From Mycolicibacterium parafortuitum (GTDB taxonomy: Bacteria > Actinomycetota > Actinomycetes > Mycobacteriales > Mycobacteriaceae), in NCBI RefSeq assembly GCF_010725485.1, contig NZ_AP022598.1:4774001-4838000 (forward strand): 64,000 bases of DNA, given 5' to 3'. Below are positions 1-14,210 of this stretch, piece after piece; position 1 is the stretch's first letter; each line of letters begins with the position of its first letter. The position numbers were made by a program, and so were the translations under genes. Below the pieces are notes generated by a model. The model saw nothing but the letters and a program-made list of their open reading frames with translations, searched no databases and was not told the origin of the DNA.

Positions 1-1120
1 GGACCAGGACGGGGGTGTGCTTGGCCAGCGCGGCGCGGGCGGCGTCGAGGGCGACGGTCGGCAACCGCGCGGTGTGCGCCGCGGCGTCCCGTTCGTGCGC
101 GTAGGCGCTGTCCTCCAGGGCGATCACCCGCGGCGCGTGCGCGCGCAGCGTGTGCCGGGTCGCGGTGAGGTCGTGCGCCCACCCGCTGCGCACCAGCGCC
201 TGCGCCTCGGCGGTGCGCGCGTATCCGCCGATCATCGCCGCGCAGCGCAACTGGTGGGCACGCAGCATCGCGACGTCGCGGGCGTGCGGGTACGGCGAGC
301 GCGGCTCGGCCAGCGAATCGTCACCGTCGTCCCACAGCATCACCAGACCCAGATCGGCAACCGGCGCGAAAACCGCACTGCGCGTGCCGATCACGAACCG
401 CGCGTCACCCCGCAGCACCGCCAGCCAGCGACGGTAGCGCTCGGCGGGCCCCAGCCCCGCCGACAACGCCACCACCCGGTCGGCGTCGAGGCGCGTCAGC
501 GCGGCGGCGTGCAGCAGGTCGACGTCGCGCTGATCAGGGACGACGGCGAGCACCCCACGACCGGCGTGCACCGTCACGGCGGCGACCTCGGCCAGCCTGG
601 CCGGCCAGGATTCACCCGGAAGGGCCTGCCACACCGCCCGCGCGGCTCTGGTCTCACGCAGCGCGGCGACGAACCGCTCGCCGCCGCTGTAGGCCGCCCA
701 CGCGGCGGTGTCGACCGGCGCGGCCGCCAGGGGTGCGAGCACCACCGGCGTCTTCTTCTCCACCGTCGCGTGCCGGGGCGGCACGGCCAACCGCAGCACG
801 TCGGCGCGGGTCCCGGCATACCGGGCGGCGACCGCGTCGACGAGGCGGCGCACGTCGTGGGTCAGCACGCACTCCGGTGACACCACCTTGTCGATCCATC
901 CGAGCTTGCCGGCATGGTCGGTGTCGGAACGTCTTTCGAGCACGAACGCGTCGACGAGCCTGCCGTGGAAGCGGACCTTGACCCGCACCCCGGGCTGCGC
1001 GTCGTCGGACTGTTCGGCGGCCACCAGATAGTCGAACTCGCGGTCGAGGTGCGGCACCGTCAGCATCGGCAGTACACGGGCGATGGGCTCGTGTTCGGCG
1101 GCCTGCCGGGCGGGTTTCAC
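1..1120 (-). CDS. priA: Primosomal protein N' PriA (5' part; runs off the left edge)
   Basis: N-terminal part of the PriA replication-restart protein. It reads on the minus strand from a GTG at 1120 and continues past base 1. The start of the protein is like mycobacterial PriA: a short leader, then the [15 protein letters not shown] stretch, the DNA-binding 3'BD region, and downstream segments such as WDDGDDS and [12 protein letters not shown]. About 373 codons are visible. Actinobacterial PriA usually lacks a functional helicase, which this fragment cannot test. The GTG start overlaps the TGA stop of the upstream membrane gene (GTGA), so the two are probably translationally coupled. Gene order (priA next to a YhhN membrane gene) matches Rv1401-Rv1402 of M. 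tuberculosis. Confidence 0.93.
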   Translation of the reverse strand, partial: MKPARQAAEHEPIARVLPMLTVPHLDREFDYLVAAEQSDDAQPGVRVKVRFHGRLVDAFVLERRSDTDHAGKLGWIDKVVSPECVLTHDVRRLVDAVAARYAGTRADVLRLAVPPRHATVEKKTPVVLAPLAAAPVDTAAWAAYSGGERFVAALRETRAARAVWQALPGESWPARLAEVAAVTVHAGRGVLAVVPDQRDVDLLHAAALTRLDADRVVALSAGLGPAERYRRWLAVLRGDARFVIGTRSAVFAPVADLGLVMLWDDGDDSLAEPRSPYPHARDVAMLRAHQLRCAAMIGGYARTAEAQALVRSGWAHDLTATRHTLRAHAPRVIALEDSAYAHERDAAAHTARLPTVALDAARAALAKHTPVLV

Positions 1121-1815
1121 ACCGCAGGTGTAGCAGACGGCACGGACGTGCGGCCGAACAGCAGCCCCGCGGTGATCAGCAGCAGCGACGCCGCGTATGC
1201 CCACCAGATCGGCACTGCCAGCGCCTCCGAGCCGAGCACGAATCTGCTGATGCCGATCATCGCGTCCGACACCGCGAAACACACCGCACCCAGCGCGGTC
1301 CACGGGGTCGGCAGGTCCGCCAGCAACGCGACGCACACCATCGCGCCCAGCACGGTGATGTAGAGCGTGACGGGCAGCGCCATGCCCTGGTCGAGCAGCC
1401 GCGGCCAGAACCACCCCAGCAGCGCCACACACGCGATCAGCACGACCGCGGCCGCGGCGAGTCCGCGCGGGGACCGCCGCGCCAACGGCAGCAGCGCAGC
1501 CAGGAAACACAGATGCGCGATCAGGAACGACGCCAGCCCGAGCACGAACGACGGCTCCCACCACGGCATCGCCAGCAGGTAGTCACCCGCCGCGGAGAAC
1601 AGCAGCGCAGCGAACAACCACAGCCGCTCCCGCCGGATCGGATGGGTCAGCGCCGCCGCGGCGAGCAGCACCGCCGCCAGGGACTTGACCGCGGGCTGCA
1701 AGGCGAACTGCCCGGTCAGCTCGGCGCCCGCGGGCACTCGCGTCGCGGTCACGATCAGGAAAACGCCGTAGCCCGCGGCCACCGCCGCGGCACCGGCCCA
1801 CAGCTTCCGGGTCAT
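1117..1815 (-). CDS. Lysoplasmalogenase-like (YhhN/TMEM86 family) integral membrane protein
   Basis: Protein of 232 residues with about eight hydrophobic segments, starting MTRKLW at the ATG at 1815. It resembles the YhhN/TMEM86 family, whose characterised members hydrolyse the vinyl-ether bond of lysoplasmalogen. The family-typical segments [10 protein letters not shown] and [11 protein letters not shown] each carry the expected aspartate. It matches Rv1401 in length and position beside priA, with which it overlaps by four bases. Only 24 bases separate its start from the divergent esterase start, and a TAACTT -10-like hexamer lies seven bases upstream of its ATG, suggesting a leaderless transcript. 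Substrate in mycobacteria is unknown; the enzymatic name is by family only. Confidence 0.85.
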   Translation of the reverse strand: MTRKLWAGAAAVAAGYGVFLIVTATRVPAGAELTGQFALQPAVKSLAAVLLAAAALTHPIRRERLWLFAALLFSAAGDYLLAMPWWEPSFVLGLASFLIAHLCFLAALLPLARRSPRGLAAAAVVLIACVALLGWFWPRLLDQGMALPVTLYITVLGAMVCVALLADLPTPWTALGAVCFAVSDAMIGISRFVLGSEALAVPIWWAYAASLLLITAGLLFGRTSVPSATPAV

Positions 1816-1839
1816 GGGCGAGAAGTTACGGTATCGGAC
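1816..1839. promoter_or_regulatory. Overlapping divergent promoters, both apparently leaderless
   Basis: The 24 bases between two divergent start codons contain a plus-strand TANNNT hexamer (TACGGT, 1827-1832) exactly 7 bases before the esterase ATG at 1840. A minus-strand TANNNT hexamer (TAACTT, 1828-1823) lies exactly 7 bases before the membrane-protein ATG at 1815. The hexamers share two bases, and neither gene has room for a Shine-Dalgarno sequence. Transcription starting at each ATG is the simplest reading. This is an inference from spacing. Confidence 0.55.
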
Positions 1840-2757
1840 ATGGCTGACCTTGATCCGGTACTGCAGAAGGTGCTTGAGGCGTTCCCGTTCCAGCTGAGCA
1901 CCGACGGCGGACCGGAGGCGGCCCGGCAGCGCTTCAAGGATCTCCCCCGCGGCCCGGTGCATCCCGAGGTCGACGCATACGACCGCACGATCGACGGCCC
2001 CGGCGGACCGATCGCGCTGCGCGTGTACCGGTCGCCGTCAGAGGATGCGGCGCTGCCCGTGGTGGTGTTCATCCACGGCGGCGGCTGGACGGTCGGCGAC
2101 CTCGACAGCTACGACGGTCAGGCCCGCATGCACGCGATGGGCGCGGGCGCTGTCGTGGTGTCGGTCGACTACCGGCTGGCCCCCGAACATCCCTATCCGG
2201 CCGCGGTCGAGGACGTCTGGGCGGCGACCCGATGGGTTGTCGAGCACGCCGGCGAGATCGGTGCCGATGCGAGCAGGCTCGCGGTCGCCGGCGATTCCGC
2301 GGGCGGCAACCTCGCCGCGGTGGTGGCGCAGTCGGCCCGCGACGCCGGGATCGCGATGCGCCTCCAGCTGCTGTGGTATCCGTCGACGACGTTCGACACA
2401 TCGCTGCCGTCGTTCACCGAGAACGCCGACGCCCCGATCCTGGACCTGAAGTCCTGCAAGGCTTTCAGCCGTTGGTATGTCGGTGATCTGGACCTCTCCG
2501 ACCCACCGGTGACGCTGATCCCGGCGCGCGGGGAGCTGTCGGGGCTCGCCCCGGCCTATATCGCGGTCGCCGGACACGACCCGCTGCGCGACGACGGCCT
2601 GCGCTATGCCGAGTTGCTGACCGCGGCCGGGGTGCCGGTCGAGGTGCACGAGGCCGAATCCCTGGTGCACGGCTACCTCGGCTACGCCGGGATCGTCCCG
2701 GCCGCCACCGAGGCCCTCGAACGCGGACTGAAGGCGTTGCGTGCCGCGCTAACGTGA
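1840..2757 (+). CDS. Alpha/beta-hydrolase esterase, hormone-sensitive lipase family
   Basis: Esterase of 305 residues of the HSL/GDXG family. The oxyanion-hole motif HGGGW begins at H79, the nucleophile elbow GDSAGG has S153, and the likely acid and base are D247 (GHDPLRDDG) and H277 (LVHGYL), so the triad is complete. There is no signal peptide, so it is probably cytoplasmic and acts on short-chain acyl esters. Position and orientation correspond to LipI/NlhH (Rv1400c/Rv1399c) of M. tuberculosis. The ATG at 1840 gives a normal family length; an in-frame upstream extension would run into the divergent gene and has no support. It is followed 20 bases later by the monooxygenase, probably in one operon. 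Confidence 0.9.
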   Translation: MADLDPVLQKVLEAFPFQLSTDGGPEAARQRFKDLPRGPVHPEVDAYDRTIDGPGGPIALRVYRSPSEDAALPVVVFIHGGGWTVGDLDSYDGQARMHAMGAGAVVVSVDYRLAPEHPYPAAVEDVWAATRWVVEHAGEIGADASRLAVAGDSAGGNLAAVVAQSARDAGIAMRLQLLWYPSTTFDTSLPSFTENADAPILDLKSCKAFSRWYVGDLDLSDPPVTLIPARGELSGLAPAYIAVAGHDPLRDDGLRYAELLTAAGVPVEVHEAESLVHGYLGYAGIVPAATEALERGLKALRAALT

Positions 2758-2777
2758 GGTGAGCAGCAGGAGGCGCC

Positions 2778-4283
2778 ATGACCGAACCCGACGTCCACAC
2801 CGTCATCATCGGCGCGGGGTTCTCCGGGATCGGGACCGCCATCCAGCTCGACCGGGCCGGGATGCCCGATTATCTGATCGTCGAGGCCGGCGACGAACCC
2901 GGCGGCACCTGGTACTGGAACACCTATCCGGGGGTCGCGGTCGACATCCCGTCGTTCTCCTACCAGTTCTCGTTCGAACAGAGCACGTCGTGGTCGCGGA
3001 CCTACGCGCCGGGCAACGAGCTCAAGGGCTACGCCGAGCACTGCTTCGACAAGTACCGGCTACGGTCGAGGGCCCGGTTCGCGACGGTGGTGCGCAGCGC
3101 CGAATTCGATGAAGCCCAAGAGCTTTGGCGTCTCAGCCTGGATTCCGCCGAAGGTCCGACCACCTTGACGGCGCGGTTCGTCGTGAACGCCGGCGGCGCG
3201 CTGACGGTGCCGAATCTGCCCGACATAGACGGCGTGGACACCTTCGCCGGACCCACCGTGCACACCGCCCGCTGGGACCACGACCTGGACCTGACCGGGA
3301 AACGGGTCGCCGTCATCGGCACCGGCGCGTCGGCCGTCCAGGTGATTCCGGAGATCGCGCCGATCACGGCGCGGCTGACCGTGTTTCAGCGCACCCCGAT
3401 CTGGTGCTTCCCGAAATTCGACGTCCCGCTGCCGAGGGCGGCCAAGTCGATGATGGGGTTGCCGTTCGGCCAGACGCTGCAGCGTTTCGTCAGCCAGGCC
3501 TATGTGGAGCTGACGTTCCCGCTGGCCGCCCAGTACTTCACCGTCAACCCGATGGCCAAGCGGATGAGCAAGCTCGGGCTGGCGTATCTGCGCAGGCAGG
3601 TCCACGATCCGGCGGTGCGCGACAAGCTCACGCCGCGCTACGCGGTCGGCTGTAAGCGGCCCGGCTTCCACAACACGTACCTGTCGACGTTCAACCGCGA
3701 CGACGTCGAGTTGGTCACCGAACCGATCGACAGGATCACCGGTACGGGCGTCGCGACCGCCGACGGGGTGCACCGCGAGGTCGACGTACTGATTTTGGCG
3801 ACCGGATTCAAGGTGCTCGACACCGAGAACGTGCCGACGTACGAGGTGATCGGCCGCGACGGCCGATCCCTGTCGAAGTTCTGGAACGAGCACCGACTGC
3901 AGGCCTACGAGGGCGTGAGCGTCCCCGGCTTTCCGAACTTCTTCACGGTCTTCGGGCCGTACGGCTACGTCGGCTCGTCCTACTTCGCGTTGATCGAGGC
4001 ACAGACCGCACACATCGTGCGCTGCCTGCAGGAGGCCCGGCGCCGCAACGCCACCCGGATCGAGGTGCGCCAGGAGGCCAACGACCGGTACTTCGCCGAG
4101 ATGATGCGCAAGAGGCACCGGCAGATCTTCTGGCAGGACAGCTGCCGGCTGGCCAACAGCTACTACTTCGACCAGCACGGCGACGTGCCGCTGCGGCCGG
4201 CCAGCACGCTCGAGGCGTACTGGCGCAGCCGCCGCTTCCCGATCGACGACTACGAGTTCGCCTCTTACGTTCGGGCGCAATGA
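2778..4283 (+). CDS. Flavin-containing Baeyer-Villiger-type monooxygenase
   Basis: FAD/NADPH monooxygenase of 501 residues. It has an N-terminal FAD Rossmann motif (GAGFSG from about residue 13), a second nucleotide motif (GTGASA from 181), and between them the type I Baeyer-Villiger signature FxGxxxHxxxW[P/D], here F156 to W166 followed by D. The family inserts oxygen next to ketones to give esters or lactones; a neighbouring esterase would fit ester hydrolysis, but the substrate is not known. AGGAGG lies a few bases before the ATG. It corresponds in position to Rv1393c of M. tuberculosis. Confidence 0.92.
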   Translation: MTEPDVHTVIIGAGFSGIGTAIQLDRAGMPDYLIVEAGDEPGGTWYWNTYPGVAVDIPSFSYQFSFEQSTSWSRTYAPGNELKGYAEHCFDKYRLRSRARFATVVRSAEFDEAQELWRLSLDSAEGPTTLTARFVVNAGGALTVPNLPDIDGVDTFAGPTVHTARWDHDLDLTGKRVAVIGTGASAVQVIPEIAPITARLTVFQRTPIWCFPKFDVPLPRAAKSMMGLPFGQTLQRFVSQAYVELTFPLAAQYFTVNPMAKRMSKLGLAYLRRQVHDPAVRDKLTPRYAVGCKRPGFHNTYLSTFNRDDVELVTEPIDRITGTGVATADGVHREVDVLILATGFKVLDTENVPTYEVIGRDGRSLSKFWNEHRLQAYEGVSVPGFPNFFTVFGPYGYVGSSYFALIEAQTAHIVRCLQEARRRNATRIEVRQEANDRYFAEMMRKRHRQIFWQDSCRLANSYYFDQHGDVPLRPASTLEAYWRSRRFPIDDYEFASYVRAQ

Positions 4284-4326
4284 CTTTCGAGCAGCTGCAA
4301 CAACCGCCACGATGCGACGCGGTCCG

Positions 4327-5505
4327 TCATTTCGCGGTCATATCGGGTTGGACCTGTCTGAGCAGACTCGGAAAGGACGCCGTGACGAGCAACGCGATTG
4401 CGACAAGGGCGCTGCTGGCCCATACGGGGCCGAGGTCGGCGAGTCTGGTACTCAGAGTTGCCGCGGCGATGGCTGGGCCCGCAGCGGCGCCGACGTTCAA
4501 GGCAGCCGTTGCATACGAGCCGGCCATCGTCGGCGCTTCGGAGGCCTCGTACAAAACCCGTGTGATCAGCGTGCTTCCTACGGCGAAAGAGACGGCTCCC
4601 TGAGTGAAGGCCAGGATGAGCAGAGTGACCGGGTGAGAAGCCATCACGGCCAAGCCGACCCAGCCGATCAGTAGCAATGGTCCACCGACCGCGATGACCC
4701 GACCGGGCCATCGGTCAGACAGCCGCCCGGCCACGTTGACACCGACGAAGCATCCCAGGCCGAACACCACCAGCACCACAGAGACCCACACAGAGCCGAG
4801 GCCGGCGACGTCGATGACGATCGGAGCGAGGAAGGTATAGGTTCCGAACGTCGCCGCATTGACCAGCGCGCTCAGCACCAGAATGAGTATCAGCCGGGGA
4901 CGTCGAAGTTGGACAAGTTCCCGCCCCAGATCCGGTCCGGTTGCTGCGTCTGGTGGGTGATGCGATACGGGGATGCCACGCAGTACCCCGACTGCCGAAG
5001 GCAAACACAACAGTGCGACGACCCAAAAGGTGGCACGCCAGTCGAGCAACGCCCCTAGCAGTGCGCCGCCGGGCACTCCGATGATGGTGGCCAGGGTGGT
5101 ACCGCCCAGAAGCACAGCCAGGGCACGGCCCTTTCGATCAGCAGGGACGAGTGCAGCGGCTGCGGTCAGCGCGACAGCCAGAAAGCCGGCGTTGGCCAGC
5201 GCCGCGGCGATCCGGGTCACCAGCAGAACGGTGAAGCTCTCGGTGACTGCGCCGACCACGTGCGCCGAGAGGAACAGCGCAAGGAAGCCGAGCAGACTCA
5301 CCCGCCACTCCCACCGGCGGGTGAGTCCGGCCATCAGCGGTGCACCGACAACCATTCCGATCGCGAAGGCAGACGTGAGCAATCCCGCCGTCGAGACAGA
5401 GACACTGAAGTCGGCGGCGATGTTCGGCAGTAGGCCTGCCAGCATGAACTCTGACGTGCCCATGGCAAAGACGGCCAGTGCAAGCAAATAAAGAGGTAGA
5501 GGCAT
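4327..5505 (-). CDS. MFS efflux transporter, Cmx/CmrA chloramphenicol-exporter type
   Basis: Major facilitator protein of 392 residues with about 12 hydrophobic segments. The N-terminus (LALAVFAMGTSEFMLAGLLP) and later blocks (GLLTSAFAIGMVVGAP, RKGRALAVLLGGTT, GSTLITRVLYEAS) closely follow actinobacterial Cmx/CmlR chloramphenicol exporters of the DHA1 group. Expected role is drug/proton antiport in the cytoplasmic membrane; chloramphenicol as substrate is inference. A GGAG sits ahead of the ATG at 5505. The gene is visibly less GC-rich at third positions than its neighbours and sits between the monooxygenase and metK, where M. tuberculosis has no such gene, suggesting acquisition. A perfect 8-bp inverted repeat lies upstream. 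No regulator gene is adjacent. Confidence 0.85.
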   Translation of the reverse strand: MPLPLYLLALAVFAMGTSEFMLAGLLPNIAADFSVSVSTAGLLTSAFAIGMVVGAPLMAGLTRRWEWRVSLLGFLALFLSAHVVGAVTESFTVLLVTRIAAALANAGFLAVALTAAAALVPADRKGRALAVLLGGTTLATIIGVPGGALLGALLDWRATFWVVALLCLPSAVGVLRGIPVSHHPPDAATGPDLGRELVQLRRPRLILILVLSALVNAATFGTYTFLAPIVIDVAGLGSVWVSVVLVVFGLGCFVGVNVAGRLSDRWPGRVIAVGGPLLLIGWVGLAVMASHPVTLLILAFTQGAVSFAVGSTLITRVLYEASEAPTMAGSYATAALNVGAAAGPAIAAATLSTRLADLGPVWASSALVAIALLVTASFPSLLRQVQPDMTAK

Positions 5506-5580
5506 CGAAGAACTCCGGGGTGATGAGAAGTCGGACAGGACGTCTCGTCACCGCGGTCAGCGGCCCCAAAGTGCGCGCCA

Positions 5581-5600
5581 TCCACCACGGATGTGGTGGA
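5581..5600. promoter_or_regulatory. Perfect inverted repeat upstream of the MFS exporter
   Basis: TCCACCAC-GGAT-GTGGTGGA is a perfect 8-bp inverted repeat with a 4-base loop, ending about 76 bases before the exporter ATG. It could be a repressor operator or a hairpin in the mRNA leader. Chloramphenicol exporters elsewhere are known to use leader attenuation, but no short leader peptide with a nearby stop was found here. There is no T-run to make it a terminator for metK. Confidence 0.5.
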
Positions 5601-5750
5601 CGCTAGTGATTCAGAAGTTCAGGGAGCTGACGGGTGACCGAAAGCCCCCACCCTGGATGCCTCTGGACTCGACATGAGGTAGACGATACCCAATGCGGGC
5701 CGCACTCAGCGTCACCCATGCCATGACGCGCAACTCAGACGGGATCGTCG

Positions 5751-6959
<1,209 letters not shown>

Positions 6960-7095
6960 GTCCGATTTCCTTCCACTCAGCGCACCTGAGGTAGTTAGTT
7001 AGCCAACTTATAGTGCGGCGGCCACACCGCTCTGGGCGCCCCCAAGCACCCAAGCGTGTCCCCCCGCTGCGCGCAACCCTTACGCGCATGTCGAT
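6960..7095 (-). promoter_or_regulatory. metK upstream region with possible -10 element
   Basis: Gap between coaBC and metK. Read on the minus strand it contains TATAAG at 7012-7007, about 48 bases before the GTG start, a plausible -10 box without a clear -35. AAGGA lies just before the start. A short tandem of TAGT units (around 6992-7002) lies between them. No riboswitch fold was recognised. Confidence 0.35.
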
Positions 7096-8358
7096 TTACA
7101 CGTCGTGATCCTGCGTCGCCGACGACTGCAGGAACGCTGCGATCGCGTCCACAATACGACTTGCCATCACGGTCTTCGACCCGTGTTCGAGGGCCGATTC
7201 CGAACCATCGGCCGAGAGCAGCCAACCGTCGTTGTGGTCGACCTCGAATGCCCGGTTCTCCCCCACCGCATTGACGACCAGCAGGTCGCATCCTTTGCGC
7301 TTGAGTTTCGCCCTGGCGTGGAACAGCACGTCGCCGTTCGCGTCACCGGTCTCGGCGGCGAACCCGACGATCGCGGTCATGTTCGGCAGTTGGCCGTCCT
7401 GGCGGGACCGGACGGCTCCGGCGAGCACATCGTCGTTGCGGATCAACTCGATGGCCGGATCGGTGGAGCTGTCCGGGCCCTTCTTGATCTTGCTGGTGGC
7501 CGGGTGCGCGGGCCGGAAATCAGCCACCGCGGCGGCCATGACCAGTACGTTCGCGTCGGGAGCGTGCTTGGAGACCGCGTCGCGAAGTTGCGTGGCGGAA
7601 CCGATGTGGACGACGTGCACGCCCGCCGGGTCGATCAGGCCCGCGGTGTTGCCGGCGATCAGCGTGACATCCGCGCCGCGCTGGGCCAGCACCCGCGCGA
7701 CCGCATAGCCCTGCTTGCCGGAGCTGCGGTTGCCGATGAAACGGACCGGGTCGATCGGCTCCCGGGTGCCGCCGGCGGTGACGAGTGCTTTCACCCCGGC
7801 GAGGTCGTAGGGCAGCGCGTCGCCGCGGGCCAGCAGCAGCTGCGCCACCGTGGTGATCTCTTCGGCTTCGGGCAGGCGCCCGGGTCCGGTGTCGGCACCG
7901 GTCAGGCGCCCGGACGCGGGCTCCATCACGACCGCGCCGCGGCGCCGCAGGGTTTCGACGTTCTCGACGGTCGCCGGATGCAGCCACATCTCGGTGTGCA
8001 TCGCCGGGGCGTACAGCACCGGACAGCGCGCCGTGAGCAGGGTCGCGGTCAGCAGGTCGTCGGCACGGCCGACGGCGGCGCGGGCCAGCAGGTCGGCGGT
8101 GGCCGGGGCGACGACGACGAGGTCGGCCTCCTGGCCGAAGCGGACGTGCGGAACCTCGTGGACGTCCTCGAACACCCCGGTGTGCACCGGGTTGCCGGAC
8201 AGCGCTTCGAACGTGGCCGCCCCGACGAACTTCAGGGCGGATTCGGTGGGCACCACCCGGACGGAGTGCCCGGCCTCGGTGAGTTGACGGACGACTGTGG
8301 CCGCCTTGTAAGCGGCGATGCCACCGGCGACGCCGACGATGATCCGCTTGGCACTCAT
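7096..8358 (-). CDS. coaBC: Bifunctional phosphopantothenoylcysteine decarboxylase / phosphopantothenate-cysteine ligase
   Basis: CoaBC of 420 residues, catalysing two successive steps of coenzyme A synthesis. The N-terminal flavoprotein half (CoaC) starts with VGVAGGIAAYKA and contains the PAMHTEMW active-site loop. The C-terminal half (CoaB) contains VTAGGTREPIDPVRFIGNRSS, the AAAVADFRP nucleotide-binding segment and the lysine-rich KIKK. Length is normal for actinobacteria. It sits directly behind rpoZ with a 20-base gap, as in M. tuberculosis Rv1390-Rv1391. Confidence 0.98.
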   Translation of the reverse strand: MSAKRIIVGVAGGIAAYKAATVVRQLTEAGHSVRVVPTESALKFVGAATFEALSGNPVHTGVFEDVHEVPHVRFGQEADLVVVAPATADLLARAAVGRADDLLTATLLTARCPVLYAPAMHTEMWLHPATVENVETLRRRGAVVMEPASGRLTGADTGPGRLPEAEEITTVAQLLLARGDALPYDLAGVKALVTAGGTREPIDPVRFIGNRSSGKQGYAVARVLAQRGADVTLIAGNTAGLIDPAGVHVVHIGSATQLRDAVSKHAPDANVLVMAAAVADFRPAHPATSKIKKGPDSSTDPAIELIRNDDVLAGAVRSRQDGQLPNMTAIVGFAAETGDANGDVLFHARAKLKRKGCDLLVVNAVGENRAFEVDHNDGWLLSADGSESALEHGSKTVMASRIVDAIAAFLQSSATQDHDV

Positions 8359-8378
8359 CGAGTCGCGCCGCGCGCCTG

Positions 8379-8705
<327 letters not shown>

Positions 8706-9317
8706 TTAGGGCTGATCGCGCCGCACTGGCGCGTGGGCCACCAGCAAGGATACCAATTCCGCGCAGGCAGACTCCAATTGACTGTTGACGACGACCCTGT
8801 CGAAGTCACCTTGCGCGGCCAGTTCGGCTTTCGCCGTCTCCAGCCTGCGGGCGATCACTTCGGGGGTCTCGGTGCCGCGGCCGGTCAGCCGGCTCTCCAG
8901 CACCTCCCAGCTCGGTGGGGCCAGGAATACCGATGTCGCCTCGGGCATCGCCTTCTTGACCGCTCGGGCTCCAGCCAGGTCGACCTCGATCAGAACCGGT
9001 CGGCCTGCCGCCGTGGCGGCCCGGACAGGCGCGGCGGGTGTCCCGGAGCGGTGTAGTCCGCCGTGGATGTCCGCCCACTCCAGCAGTGCTCCGTCGTCGA
9101 TGAGCTGCTGGAACTGCGCTGCCGTGACGAACGTGTAGTCCACTCCGTCGATTTCACCGGGGCGCGGGTCGCGCGTCGTCACCGAGACGCTGAAGTACAG
9201 CTCGGGCACGCGCTCGCGCAGGCACCGCACGACGGTGGACTTCCCGACGGCAGACGGGCCGGACAACACCAGGACCGTGGCCCTCGATGCGCTGTCCGGC
9301 CCCCTACCTTCGTTCAC
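8706..9317 (-). CDS. gmk: Guanylate kinase
   Basis: Guanylate kinase of 203 residues, phosphorylating GMP to GDP. The P-loop GPSAVGKST is near residue 19, followed by [17 protein letters not shown] for GMP binding and [14 protein letters not shown]. The GTG at 9317 gives an N-terminal extension like that of the M. tuberculosis enzyme. GGGAGG lies very close to it, so a slightly later start is possible. It follows mihF after 9 bases. Confidence 0.96.
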   Translation of the reverse strand: MNEGRGPDSASRATVLVLSGPSAVGKSTVVRCLRERVPELYFSVSVTTRDPRPGEIDGVDYTFVTAAQFQQLIDDGALLEWADIHGGLHRSGTPAAPVRAATAAGRPVLIEVDLAGARAVKKAMPEATSVFLAPPSWEVLESRLTGRGTETPEVIARRLETAKAELAAQGDFDRVVVNSQLESACAELVSLLVAHAPVRRDQP

Positions 9318-9326
9318 GACCTCCCT

Positions 9327-9644
9327 TTACGAGAAGTCGAACTTTTCCAGCAGGGCCTTGCGCTGACGATCACCGAGGCCACGCAGGCGGCGGGTCGGGG
9401 CGATCTCCAGTTCGGTCATGATCTCCTGCGCCTTGACCTTGCCCACCTTGGGCAGGGCTTCCAGCAGCGCGGAAACCTTCATCTTGCCCAAGACCTCGTC
9501 GGTCTCGGCGTCCGTGAGGACCTGCTTGAGGTTGGTGCCGCCGCGCTTGAGCCGATCCTTGAGCTCGGCACGCGCTCGACGTGCGGCAGCAGCCTTCTCC
9601 AACGCTGCCGCGCGCTGTTCGTCGGTCAACTGGGGAAGGGCCAC
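9327..9644 (-). CDS. mihF: Mycobacterial integration host factor
   Basis: Basic nucleoid protein of 105 residues, the actinobacterial IHF that binds DNA, shapes the nucleoid and supports phage L5 integration in M. smegmatis. The N-terminal alanine/arginine-rich helix (LTDEQRAAALEKAAAARRARAEL) and the helix-two-turns-helix region (VSALLEALPKVGKVKAQEIM, RLRGLGDRQRKALL) are typical. The GTG at 9644 is preceded by GGAGGA. In M. tuberculosis a PE/PPE pair separates mihF from pyrF; here only non-coding DNA does. Confidence 0.97.
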   Translation of the reverse strand: MALPQLTDEQRAAALEKAAAARRARAELKDRLKRGGTNLKQVLTDAETDEVLGKMKVSALLEALPKVGKVKAQEIMTELEIAPTRRLRGLGDRQRKALLEKFDFS

Positions 9645-10025
9645 GGGTGTTCCTCCGTCTCATCACCATCAACTGATTTGTCTCGACTGGAAGTGGTGGG
9701 GAACCAGAACCAGCCAGCGTGGACGACCGTACCCACGGAGGCTGACGAAAGCGAACCCCACCCCCGGGTTCGACCGTCAAAAGCCCAGCGTGTAGGGCGC
9801 ACCAGGGTGTCGTCGGCGGTGGTTCGGCCGTCGCGGCGGCAGGCGTGCCGGCACCGCCGATTCAGGATGAAATCCCTGCTTATCGGCGGTATTCATCGAT
9901 ATCGCCGGTTGCCTGGGGCGGATCTACGGGCGCGGCGGCCCCGCCGGCGGCGCCGCACGGACGGCGGACCTGAGAATTTCCCAGGTCATCGCGTGTCGGG
10001 CGTGTCGCGGTTCGGTAACGAAGGC
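9645..10025. other. Intergenic region between pyrF and mihF with one stem-loop
   Basis: 381 bases without a supported gene. It must hold the mihF promoter. A 9-bp stem (one G-U pair) with a 6-base loop occupies 9884-9907, about 120 bases past the pyrF stop; it has no T-run on either strand, so it is at best a weak terminator or mRNA-stabilising hairpin. No PE/PPE remnant was recognised. Confidence 0.4.
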
Positions 10026-10840
10026 TCAGGCGAGGTGCGCGACGGCGCTGCGCATCCGCTCAGCGGCATCGCGGATCGCGGACACATCGGGGCCGCTGCG
10101 CAGCACCTCACGCGAGACCGCGGGCAGCAGTTGGCCCTGCCGGGCCCCTCCGAGGCCCGCCAGCGCGTCGGGACGGCCGCCCTGCGCTCCGACGCCGGGC
10201 ACGAGCACCGGGCCGTTCAGGGTGCTGACATCCGGCGGATCGGCCAGCGTCGCGCCGACGACGACACCGACGGAACCGGGCGACCCGGCCGGGTTGAGCG
10301 CCGCCGCGGCGTCGACGATCGACTGGGCGACGGTGCGCCCACCCGCATCGGCGCGCTGCACCGATGCGCCCTCCGGGTTCGACGTGGCGGCCAGCACGAA
10401 GACCCCGCGCTCGTGGTCGCGGGCGGTGTCCAGCAGCGGTGCCAGCGACCCGAAGCCCAGATACGGCGACGCTGTCACCGCGTCGGCGGCCAGCGGAGAA
10501 TCCCCGGCCCACGCGGCGGCGTACGCGGCCATCGTCGAGCCGATGTCGCCGCGCTTGGCATCGGCGAGCACCAGCACCCCGGCCTCGCGCAGCGCGGCGA
10601 TGGTGCGCTCCAGCACGGCGTAGCCAGCGGAGCCGTACGCCTCGAAGAACGCGACCTGCGGTTTGACGACCGCGAACCCGGTGAACGCGGACACGCAGAT
10701 GTCGCTGAAGCGGGCCAGGCCGTCCGCGTCGGTCCCGAGCCCCCAACTGCGCAGCAGTTCGGGATGCGGGTCGATGCCGAGGCACAGCGGGCCGCGTTGT
10801 GCGATCGCCACCGCCAGGCGCTCGCCGAACCCGCCCACCG

Positions 10841-10844
<4 letters not shown>
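10026..10844 (-). CDS. pyrF: Orotidine 5'-phosphate decarboxylase
   Basis: Last enzyme of UMP synthesis, 272 residues, of the actinobacterial-type PyrF. Key pieces are [24 protein letters not shown], the catalytic [11 protein letters not shown] with its Asp-Lys-Asp pattern, [10 protein letters not shown] and the phosphate-binding [11 protein letters not shown]. The GTG at 10844 overlaps the carB stop (GTGA), indicating translational coupling; a second GTG two codons later is possible. The reading frame stays open far upstream through carB, but that extension is a shadow. Confidence 0.96.
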
Positions 10845-14191
<3,347 letters not shown>

Positions 14192-14210
14192 CTCTACTGG
14201 CCCCTTTCAC

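Noticed and set aside
5501..5588. Leader peptide upstream of the MFS exporter
   Set aside because: All start codons between the hairpin and the gene read through far into the exporter without a nearby stop, so no short attenuator peptide is supported.
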